Assembly: GCF_039566955.1 (NCBI RefSeq)
Contig: NZ_CP154796.1
Location: forward strand, 1,922,001 to 1,986,000
Source: Micromonospora sp. DSM 45708
Lineage (GTDB): Bacteria > Actinomycetota > Actinomycetes > Mycobacteriales > Micromonosporaceae
Direction: 5' to 3'
Length of the DNA stretch: 64,000 nt
Shown here piece by piece: positions 38,423 through 44,953 of the stretch. The translations under genes were made by a program, and so were the position numbers. Numbering within the stretch: position 1 is the stretch's first letter; every line of letters begins with the position of its first letter. The notes beneath the pieces are model-generated. The model saw only the letters and a program-made list of their open reading frames with translations. It searched no databases and was not told the DNA's origin.

Positions 38423-40663
38423 ATGCAACGCTCCGTCAGCAGGGCGAGCCGGACCGGCAGACGCCGGTCCGCGCTCGCCGCGGCCGTGTCTGGGCTGGCC
38501 GTGTTCGTCACCTACGCCCTCGCCGTGACCACCCCGTCCGCCACCGCCACCGCCACCGCCACCGCCGCCGCAGCCGGCTGCGGCACCGCCAATGTCGCCC
38601 TGAACCGGCCGGCCACCGCGTCGTCGGTGGAGAACAGCCGGCTGTCGGCGGCCAACGCCGTGGACGGCAGTGCCACGACCCGCTGGTCCAGCGCGTTCAG
38701 CGACCCGCAGTGGCTCCAGGTGGATTTCGGCGCCAGCACCGATGTCTGCGAGGTCGTCCTCACCTGGCAGACGTCGTACGCGAAGGCGTTCCAGATCCAG
38801 GTCTCGCCCGACGGGGTCGGCAACTGGTCGTCGCTCTACTCCACCGCCACCGGCAGCGGCGGCACGCAGACCATCCCGGTCAGCGGTACCGGCCGCTTCC
38901 TGCGGGTGTTCGGCACCACCCGGGCTACCGGCTACGGATACTCGATCTTCGAGCTGGTGGTGCACAGCGGGTCGACGCCCACCACCGCGCCGCCCACGAC
39001 CGGCCCGCCCATTCCCGGTGGGGGCGACCTCGGCTCCAACGTCATCGTGTTCGACCCGTCGATGTCGTCGTCCAGCATCCAGTCGAAGCTGGACCAGGTG
39101 TTCGCCACGCAGGAGACGAATCAGTTCGGCACGCAGCGGTACGCGCTGCTGTTCAAGCCCGGCTCGTACACCGGCCTCAACGCCCAGTTGGGCTTCTACA
39201 CCTCGATCGCCGGCCTCGGGCAGAACCCGGCCGACGTGCAGATCAACGGTGACGTCACCGTCGACGCGGGCTGGATGGCCGGCAACGCGACGCAGAACTT
39301 CTGGCGCTCGGCGGAGAACATGTCGATCACTCCGGTGTCGGGCCGTGACCGGTGGGCGGTGGCCCAGGCGGCGCCGTTCCGGCGGATGGACGTGCACGGC
39401 GGAATGACCCTCGCCTCGCCCAACTGCGGGTGGGCCAGCGGCGGGTACATCGCCGACAGTCGGATCAGCGGCACGGTCAGCCCGTGCTCGCAGCAGCAGT
39501 GGTACACCCGGGACAGTCAGGTCGGCGCCTGGAACGGCGGCGTCTGGAACGTGGTCTTCTCCGGTGTGGCCGGGGCGCCCGCCAACACGTTCCCGACGCC
39601 GCCCTACACCGTCCTGCCGAAGACCCCGGTCAGCCGCGAGAAGCCCTACCTGTACACGGACTCGTCGGGCGCCTACCGGGTGTTCGTCCCGTCCCTGCGT
39701 ACCAACAGCTCCGGCGTCACCTGGGCAGCCGGCAACACCGCCGGCTCGTCGCTGCCGCTGACCCAGTTCTACGTCGCGCACCCGGGCGATTCGGCGGCCA
39801 CCATCAACAGCGCGCTCGCGCAGGGCCTGAACCTGCTCTTCACCCCGGGGGTCTACCACGTCGGCCAGACGATCAACGTGACCCGGCCGGACACCGTCGT
39901 CCTCGGCCTGGGCTTCGCCACCCTCATCGCCGACAACGGGGTCACCGCGATGAACGTGGCCGACGTCAACGGGGTCAAGGTGGCCGGGCTGCTCTTCGAC
40001 GCCGGCACCACCCGGTCGCCGTCGCTGCTCCAGGTCGGCCAGAGCGGCGCGAACGCGGACCACGCCGCCAATCCGATCTCGCTCCAGGACGTGTTCCTGC
40101 GCGTCGGCGGCGCCGGCCCGGCCGCCGTCACCAACGCCCTGGTGGTGAACAGCAACAACACGATCATCGACCACATCTGGGCCTGGCGTGCCGACCACGG
40201 CGCCGGGGCCGGGTGGACCACGAACCCGTCGGACACCGGCCTGGTCGTCAACGGCACCGACGTCACCGCGCTCGGCCTGTTCGTCGAGCACTTCCAGAAG
40301 TACAACGTGGTCTGGAACGGCAATGGCGGCCGGACCATCTTCTTCCAGAACGAGCTGCCCTACGACCCTCCGAGCGCGGCAGCCTGGTCGCACGACGGCA
40401 TCACCGGCTACGCCGCCTACCAGGTGGCAAACTCGGTGACCAGTCACGAGGCCTGGGGGCTCGGTAGTTACTGCGTGTTCACCGCCGACCCGTCCATCGC
40501 CGCATACCACTCCTTCGAGGTTCCGGTCAATCCCAACGTCAGGTTCCACGACGTGCTGACGGTGTCCCTGGGCAAGGGTTCGATCACCCACGTCATCAAC
40601 GACACCGGTGACGCGGCCCTGCCGTCCTCCGTGACCCCGCACAACGTGATCAGCTACCCGTGA
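38423..40663 (+). CDS. Secreted discoidin (F5/8 type C, CBM32-like) plus right-handed beta-helix protein
   Basis: 746 residues, GGGAG before the ATG. A signal peptide with a simple Thr-Ala repeat is followed by a discoidin carbohydrate-binding domain (NVALNRPATASSVEN; WSSAFSDPQWLQVDFG), a Thr/Pro linker and a long beta-helix domain (RYALLFKPGSYTGLNAQLGF; FWRSAENMSITPV; QQQWYTRDSQVGAWNGG; GVYHVGQTINVTRPDTVV; VNGVKVAGLLFDAG). The helical part resembles the pectate-lyase/GH55-like enzymes that act on polysaccharides; the precise activity is not clear. The LacI-type operator in its promoter links it to uptake of the product by the ABC system. Confidence 0.85.
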   Translation: MQRSVSRASRTGRRRSALAAAVSGLAVFVTYALAVTTPSATATATATAAAAGCGTANVALNRPATASSVENSRLSAANAVDGSATTRWSSAFSDPQWLQVDFGASTDVCEVVLTWQTSYAKAFQIQVSPDGVGNWSSLYSTATGSGGTQTIPVSGTGRFLRVFGTTRATGYGYSIFELVVHSGSTPTTAPPTTGPPIPGGGDLGSNVIVFDPSMSSSSIQSKLDQVFATQETNQFGTQRYALLFKPGSYTGLNAQLGFYTSIAGLGQNPADVQINGDVTVDAGWMAGNATQNFWRSAENMSITPVSGRDRWAVAQAAPFRRMDVHGGMTLASPNCGWASGGYIADSRISGTVSPCSQQQWYTRDSQVGAWNGGVWNVVFSGVAGAPANTFPTPPYTVLPKTPVSREKPYLYTDSSGAYRVFVPSLRTNSSGVTWAAGNTAGSSLPLTQFYVAHPGDSAATINSALAQGLNLLFTPGVYHVGQTINVTRPDTVVLGLGFATLIADNGVTAMNVADVNGVKVAGLLFDAGTTRSPSLLQVGQSGANADHAANPISLQDVFLRVGGAGPAAVTNALVVNSNNTIIDHIWAWRADHGAGAGWTTNPSDTGLVVNGTDVTALGLFVEHFQKYNVVWNGNGGRTIFFQNELPYDPPSAAAWSHDGITGYAAYQVANSVTSHEAWGLGSYCVFTADPSIAAYHSFEVPVNPNVRFHDVLTVSLGKGSITHVINDTGDAALPSSVTPHNVISYP

Positions 40664-40669
40664 ATCATC

Positions 40670-40703
40670 GGGTGTCCGGCCGACCCGGGTCGGCCGGACA
40701 CCC
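40670..40703. terminator. Perfect 34-base palindrome, terminator
   Basis: GGGTGTCCGGCCGACCC immediately followed by its exact reverse complement, 7 bases after the stop codon. As RNA it folds into a long stem with a minimal loop. Confidence 0.75.
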
Positions 40704-40741
40704 CTGTGCGGGTTGTTGCGCGGCACCGTCGGCCAGCCCTT

Positions 40742-40791
40742 TGGCAAACTGGTGGCAACCAATTGTTTCAATCTCTGGCCATTGTTAGCTT
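40742..40791 (+). promoter_or_regulatory. LacI-type operator and promoter of the first DUF1996 gene
   Basis: TGGCAACCAATTGTTT at 40753-40768 with a TGGCAA half site 11 bases before it (40742). The right half contains the -35 candidate TTGTTT (40763-40768), with 17 bases to TAGCTT (40786-40791). It is the weakest of the three sites. Confidence 0.7.
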
Positions 40792-40832
40792 TTTGGAAAT
40801 AGGTGCTCGTTCCTACGTCCAAAGGAGATCCG

Positions 40833-41732
40833 ATGAGCATCAGGTCGCTCTTGTCCAGAGCCGTTTCGGGAGGGCGTCGGAGAGTTGTCACCAGGCCACT
40901 CGCCGCGGTTTTCCTGAGTGTCGTGGTAAGCGCCGCGGTCGGTGGAAACGGCACGGCGTTCGCGGCGGACGAACCGCCCTTCGCGCAGTATCAGGAGGCG
41001 CACGCCAACTGCGACGTCAACCACCGGCTCAGCGACGACCCGATCGTCTTCCCCGGTCTGCCCGGCGCGTCGCACAACCACACGTTCATCGGCAACCCCA
41101 CCACCAGCGCCAACTCCACCCCGCAGTCGCTGGTCGGTGGTGCCACATCCTGTCAGGACACCCTCGACGCGTCCGGTTACTGGTTCCCGACGCTGTCGCA
41201 GAACGGCACGCCGGTGCCGAACAGCATCGTCACCGTGTACTACAAGGCCGGGGTGAAGGACTACCGCACGGTCAAGCCGTTCCCGGCCGGGTTCAAGCTG
41301 CTCGTGGGGGACGTGAAGACGCCGGACGCGGCGCACTTCGGGGGCAGTTGGTCGTGCACCGGCTACAAGGGCAACGACTGGCCGGCCTCCTGCCCCTCCG
41401 GGTCGTCCCTGGTCGTGCGCCTCAAGGCACCGAGTTGCTGGGACGGCGTGCACCTGGACGTGCCCGACCACAGGTCGCACATGGCCTGGCCGGTGAGCGG
41501 GGTCTGCCCGGCCGACCACCCCGTCCCGCTGCCGATGCTGGAGATCAAGCTCCCGTACAAGCTGGCGGGCACCAGCACCGCCGGCCTGGCATATTCCTCG
41601 GGGGCCAGCTACTCATTCCACTACGACTTCATGAACGGGTGGAATGCGGCCCGCCAGGCCTATGTCGTGGCCTACTGCATCAATGGGGGTCGGCAGTGCA
41701 ACGGTTACGGTGAGGACCCTAATAAGCCGTAG
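40833..41732 (+). CDS. Secreted DUF1996 protein 1
   Basis: 299 residues from the ATG at 40833 with AAAGGAG upstream; ten codons before it are discarded. After a signal peptide ending near AFAA the DUF1996 domain begins: NHRLSDDPIVFPGLPGASHNH, DASGYWFPTLSQNG, CWDGVHLDVPDHRSHMAWP and CPADHPVPLPMLEIKLPY. DUF1996 is found mostly in fungi and in some actinomycetes; its activity is unknown, but conserved His/Asp/Cys residues in HDH-like blocks suggest an enzyme. The LacI-type operator places it in the sugar regulon. Confidence 0.9.
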   Translation: MSIRSLLSRAVSGGRRRVVTRPLAAVFLSVVVSAAVGGNGTAFAADEPPFAQYQEAHANCDVNHRLSDDPIVFPGLPGASHNHTFIGNPTTSANSTPQSLVGGATSCQDTLDASGYWFPTLSQNGTPVPNSIVTVYYKAGVKDYRTVKPFPAGFKLLVGDVKTPDAAHFGGSWSCTGYKGNDWPASCPSGSSLVVRLKAPSCWDGVHLDVPDHRSHMAWPVSGVCPADHPVPLPMLEIKLPYKLAGTSTAGLAYSSGASYSFHYDFMNGWNAARQAYVVAYCINGGRQCNGYGEDPNKP

Positions 41733-41746
41733 CGGTCAGGTGGCGT

Positions 41747-41796
41747 CGATCGTGGCCGTTGCTCGGTGTCGAGCGGGAGTCGCCCGGCCACGATCG
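41747..41796 (+). terminator. Hairpin after DUF1996 gene 1
   Basis: A 12-bp stem, CGATCGTGGCCG with CGGCCACGATCG, enclosing about 26 bases that may form a smaller hairpin of their own. It lies 15 bases after the stop. Confidence 0.6.
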
Positions 41797-41864
41797 GCCG
41801 CGTCCGGTAGCGGGGCCCGCCCTGGCGCCCCGACCATCCGCCGCCCGTCAGACATTCATGCTGA

Positions 41865-41929
41865 TCAATGGAAGCCATTGACATCCGTGGTTGGCGAGTT
41901 GAGAATGAGTTACGTCGGAGAGCGCTCTC
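41865..41929 (+). promoter_or_regulatory. Promoter of DUF1996 gene 2 with two palindromes
   Basis: Consensus -35 box TTGACA (41878-41883), 17 bases to GAGAAT (41901-41906). The palindrome TCAATGG-AAG-CCATTGA (41865-41881) overlaps the -35 box. A second one, GAGAGCGCTCTC (41918-41929), lies just past the -10 and resembles operators of actinomycete LacI regulators of the CebR type. Neither equals the TGGCAACC operator. Confidence 0.65.
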
Positions 41930-41983
41930 TCGCGAGTTGGTCCCGTCCGCGTCTACCAGTAGCCCGGCCCGGAAGGATTCCTC

Positions 41984-43282
41984 ATGTCCCTGCCAACATC
42001 TCCGACACCGGCTCGCGTGCGGCTGCGTACCACCGTGCTCGCCGTGGCGCTCGTCGCCATGCTCGGCGGCTACCTGGTCGCCACCGGCATCCGGGCCGAC
42101 GCCGCCGACCCCCTGCTGTCCCAGGGCAGACCGGCGACGGCGTCCACCACCGAGAACGGCGGCACGCCGGCCGCCAACGCCGTCGACGGCGACAACGGCA
42201 CCCGCTGGGGCAGCGCGTTCAGCGATCCGCAGTGGCTGCGGGTCGACCTCGGCGCCACCGCGACCGTCAGCCGGGTGGTGCTGCGCTGGGAGGCCGCCTT
42301 CGCGCGGGCCTTCACGGTGCAGACCTCGGCCGACGGCACCGCCTGGACGACCGTCTACAGCACCACGACCGGCCCCGGCGGCGTACAGGATCTCGCCGTC
42401 TCCGGCAGCGGCCGGTACGTCCGGGTCAACGCGACCCAGCGGGCCACCCAGTACGGCGTGTCGCTGTGGGAGTTTCAGGTCTACGGCACGGGTGGCGCTC
42501 CGCCGTCGACCAGGCCGCCCGGCGACGTCGTCCGGGTCGCCGAGTTCCTCGCCGACTGTCCGTTCAGCCACCGGCTGCCGGACGACCCGATCGTCTTTCC
42601 GGGCCTGCCCGGCGCCTCGCACATGCACAGCTTCTTCGGCAGCAGGGTGACGAACGCCTACACCACCGTGAACGACCTGCTCAACGCCAACAGCAACTGC
42701 AATCCCTCGGTGGACACCTCGTCCTACTGGATCCCGACCTTCTATGTCGACAACCAGCCGGTCGAGCCGTCGATCGCCACGTTCTACTATCTCGGCGAGG
42801 GCGTCCGCCCGGACGTGACAGCGCGGATCCAGCCGCTGCCGCTGGGTCTGCGCATCGTCGCCGGGAACGCCAAGGCGACCGCGCCGGAGCAGAGCATCGC
42901 CCGGTGGTCCTGCCTGCACCATGGCGAGGTACCCCCGTCGAAGAACTTCGTCAGTTGTCCGGCCGGCAGCATGATCGAGTCGTACCTGGACTTCCCGCAG
43001 TGCTGGGACGGGGTGAACCTGGACTCGGCCAACCACCAGAGCCACATGGCGTACCCGGTGAACAACGACTGCCCGGCCAGCCACCCTGTGCCCGTGCCCA
43101 AGCTGCGCCAGGTGATCCGGTACCCGGTCAACGGGGACCCCGCCCGCTTCCGGCTCGCCTCCGGTGCCGGCTACACGATGCACGGCGACTTCTTCAACGC
43201 CTGGCCGGTGGCGGAGATGGAGCGCCGGGTACGGGACTGCATCCGCCCGATCATCAAGTGCGGCGTCAGCGGGACGCCGTGA
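41984..43282 (+). CDS. Secreted discoidin plus DUF1996 protein 2
   Basis: 432 residues, ATG with GGAAGGA upstream. Signal peptide, then a discoidin/CBM32-like domain (GRPATASTTENGG; WGSAFSDPQWLRVDLG; GVSLWEFQVYG) very like that of the beta-helix protein, then a DUF1996 domain (SHRLPDDPIVFPGLPGASHMH; SSYWIPTFYVDNQ; CWDGVNLDSANHQSHMAYP; CPASHPVPVPKLRQVIRYP). It shares the DUF1996 part with the upstream gene and adds a sugar-binding module, which supports a carbohydrate target for DUF1996. Its stop overlaps the GTG start of the DUF305 lipoprotein gene. Confidence 0.9.
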   Translation: MSLPTSPTPARVRLRTTVLAVALVAMLGGYLVATGIRADAADPLLSQGRPATASTTENGGTPAANAVDGDNGTRWGSAFSDPQWLRVDLGATATVSRVVLRWEAAFARAFTVQTSADGTAWTTVYSTTTGPGGVQDLAVSGSGRYVRVNATQRATQYGVSLWEFQVYGTGGAPPSTRPPGDVVRVAEFLADCPFSHRLPDDPIVFPGLPGASHMHSFFGSRVTNAYTTVNDLLNANSNCNPSVDTSSYWIPTFYVDNQPVEPSIATFYYLGEGVRPDVTARIQPLPLGLRIVAGNAKATAPEQSIARWSCLHHGEVPPSKNFVSCPAGSMIESYLDFPQCWDGVNLDSANHQSHMAYPVNNDCPASHPVPVPKLRQVIRYPVNGDPARFRLASGAGYTMHGDFFNAWPVAEMERRVRDCIRPIIKCGVSGTP

Positions 43283-43893
43283 CGGTCGTACCTCCTCGCC
43301 GGCCCGGCACCGGGCCGGCGAGGCTGTCCGCTCTGCTTGCCGGGCTGCTGCTCGCCCTCGTGCCGGCGGCCGGCTGCGCCACCGGGTCGGCCACGGAAAG
43401 GACCGCGCCGGCCCCCGTCGTGTCAACCCCGGCCACGGCGAGGCTCGGCGGCACCGACGCGGCCTGGATCCAGTTGATGATCCCGATGAATGAACAGGTG
43501 CTCAAGGCGCTCGACCTCGTACCCGGGCAGACCACCGACGAGCGGATCCGGGACCTGGCCGGGCGGATCGCGGCGGGCCGACGCGCGGAACTCGACGACC
43601 TGAGGCGGCTGCGGGGCAGCGCGGGGCTCTCGGCGGTCAACCAGCACGAGGGGCATGACCTGCCCGGCATGGTGGTCCCGGCCGACCTCGTCGTGCTGCG
43701 CTCACTGCGCGACGCGGCGTTCGACCGCGCCGTGCGGGAGACCCTGCGTGAGCACGTGGAGCAGGGCGCGCGGCTCGCGGACGCCGAACAGACCAACGGG
43801 GGCGATCCGGAGACCCGGCGGCTCGCGGAGCGGATGCGGCAGACCCGGGCCACCGAACGCGGCTGGCTCAGGCGGACGACCGCCACGCCGTGA
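43279..43893 (+). CDS. DUF305-like lipoprotein lacking the usual histidines
   Basis: 204 residues from a GTG overlapping the previous stop (GTGA). The lipoprotein signal ends in PAAGC. The mature part aligns with DUF305: IQLMIPMNEQVLKALDL, GRRAELDDLRRLRG, HDLPGMVVPADLVVLRSL, AAFDRAVRETLREHVEQGARLA. In typical members the first and last of these read MIPHH and HH-type pairs that may bind metal; here they are MN and EHVE. It is therefore a divergent member of unknown function, translationally coupled to DUF1996 protein 2. Confidence 0.8.
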   Translation: MTVVPPRRPGTGPARLSALLAGLLLALVPAAGCATGSATERTAPAPVVSTPATARLGGTDAAWIQLMIPMNEQVLKALDLVPGQTTDERIRDLAGRIAAGRRAELDDLRRLRGSAGLSAVNQHEGHDLPGMVVPADLVVLRSLRDAAFDRAVRETLREHVEQGARLADAEQTNGGDPETRRLAERMRQTRATERGWLRRTTATP

Positions 43894-43927
43894 CCCTGTC
43901 CGCCACGTCGGACGCCGGTGGGACCGA

Positions 43928-43959
43928 GCGGTCGCCGCCGGGGAGCCGGCGGCGACCGC
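43928..43959. terminator. Bidirectional hairpin terminator
   Basis: A perfect 14-bp stem (inner arms CGGTCGCCGCCGG and CCGGCGGCGACCG) with a GGAG loop, between convergent genes that end at 43893 and 43974. Confidence 0.85.
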
Positions 43960-43973
43960 GGGTGGTTCAGCCG

Positions 43974-44477
43974 TCAGCAGCCACAGGTGTAGTAGAGAAT
44001 GTCCCAGTGGTTGCCCTCGTCGGTGTAGAGGTTGCCCGATGGGGCCCGCCACTGGTAGCCCCAGCCCGAAATGTAACCCATGTAGGTGTAGGCCTGGGAG
44101 ATGTAGTTGTTGATGCAGGTCGACTTGCCGATGTCCAACTTGTAGCCGTTCCAGTGGGAATATGTGCCACCGGCGTGCCCGGTCTCGGTGCCGGCGGTGA
44201 TGGTGATGCCGCAGCCGCTGGCACGTTTGAAGGTGATGATGCCGTCGATCGTGGACTGCCGGATGCCCTCGAACGAGGTGCATGTCGGGGTGTTGCGGTC
44301 GCTGCAGTTGCCGCTGGAAACCCAGCCGATGCCGGCGGCGCGCAGTTGAGAGCTGGCGCTGCTGTGGCTGACAGCGAAGGCGGGGCTGCTGAAGCCGAAG
44401 GTGGTGATGATCGCCGCGATGCCCGCGAGAAGCAAGGTGAGCATGCGGCGGCGCACGGTACGACGGGTCGTTGACAT
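43974..44477 (-). CDS. Small exported M15-like (D-Ala-D-Ala carboxypeptidase-like) protein
   Basis: 167 residues from the ATG at 44477, preceded by AGGAGA; a longer frame begins upstream of this Shine-Dalgarno. Signal peptide ends near PAFA. The mature protein has GIRQSTIDGIITFKRASGC, then TGHAGGTYSHWNGYKLDIG and, near the end, GNHWDILYYTC. The spacing of His...Asp in SHWNGYKLD and a last His before Trp resembles the zinc site of M15/VanY peptidases. Four or more cysteines suggest disulfides. A role in cutting or modifying peptidoglycan is plausible; activity is not proved by the sequence. Confidence 0.65.
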   Translation of the reverse strand: MSTTRRTVRRRMLTLLLAGIAAIITTFGFSSPAFAVSHSSASSQLRAAGIGWVSSGNCSDRNTPTCTSFEGIRQSTIDGIITFKRASGCGITITAGTETGHAGGTYSHWNGYKLDIGKSTCINNYISQAYTYMGYISGWGYQWRAPSGNLYTDEGNHWDILYYTCGC

Positions 44478-44632
44478 GGCGTCTCCTGGATCGCAGCGGA
44501 GGTAGATATTTGCGAGGCGGAGGGCCGGCCCTGGCAATTTTTACCACGCATTGATGCTCTTGACTAGAAAGCTGCGCTTCTTCCCGGGTCACAGCGCCGG
44601 CATAGGGAGGACTCGGCGGCGTCGCGGCCCTG

Positions 44633-44929
44633 ATGTGCGTCGTACTGACCGCCGGCTGCGGCCTGGTCGGCTCCGGCGGCTCCGCGGGCCCTGGCGCGGC
44701 CGGCAACCGCTACGGCTACGCCCCGAAGCCGGGCAGGTCCGTGGTCTACCAGCCGGACGTCGTGCTCGTGTCCGGCGGCGGCGATGTCATCTGCGGTCCA
44801 CGGTCAGCCACGGTTGCGGTGCGAGAACCTTTGGCGACCTGTGGCGCGAAGGCCGGTGAGGCGAGCCTGAGCAGCACCGGTGTGAGCGTGTCCCGTTCCA
44901 GCCGGGTGATCCTCATGTTTGGCTATTGA
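44633..44929 (+). other. Possible small lipoprotein or remnant
   Basis: A 98-codon frame beginning with an apparent lipobox (LTAGC) and YQPDVVLVSGGGDVI, which reminds me of a short actinobacterial lipoprotein family. After that the similarity fades, and the last part reads as ordinary noncoding sequence, so it may be a frameshifted remnant. GGGAGG lies about 25 bases before the first ATG. The rest of the gap between 44478 and 44953 holds the leftward promoter of the M15-like gene. Confidence 0.3.
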
Positions 44930-44953
44930 CACGAATAGAGGTCGAACGTCCAG

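Noticed and set aside
38530..38575. ACCGCC simple repeat resembling a tandem repeat or phase-variable tract
   Set aside because: It codes for a Thr-Ala run at the end of a signal peptide in frame; such runs are common in high-GC exported proteins.
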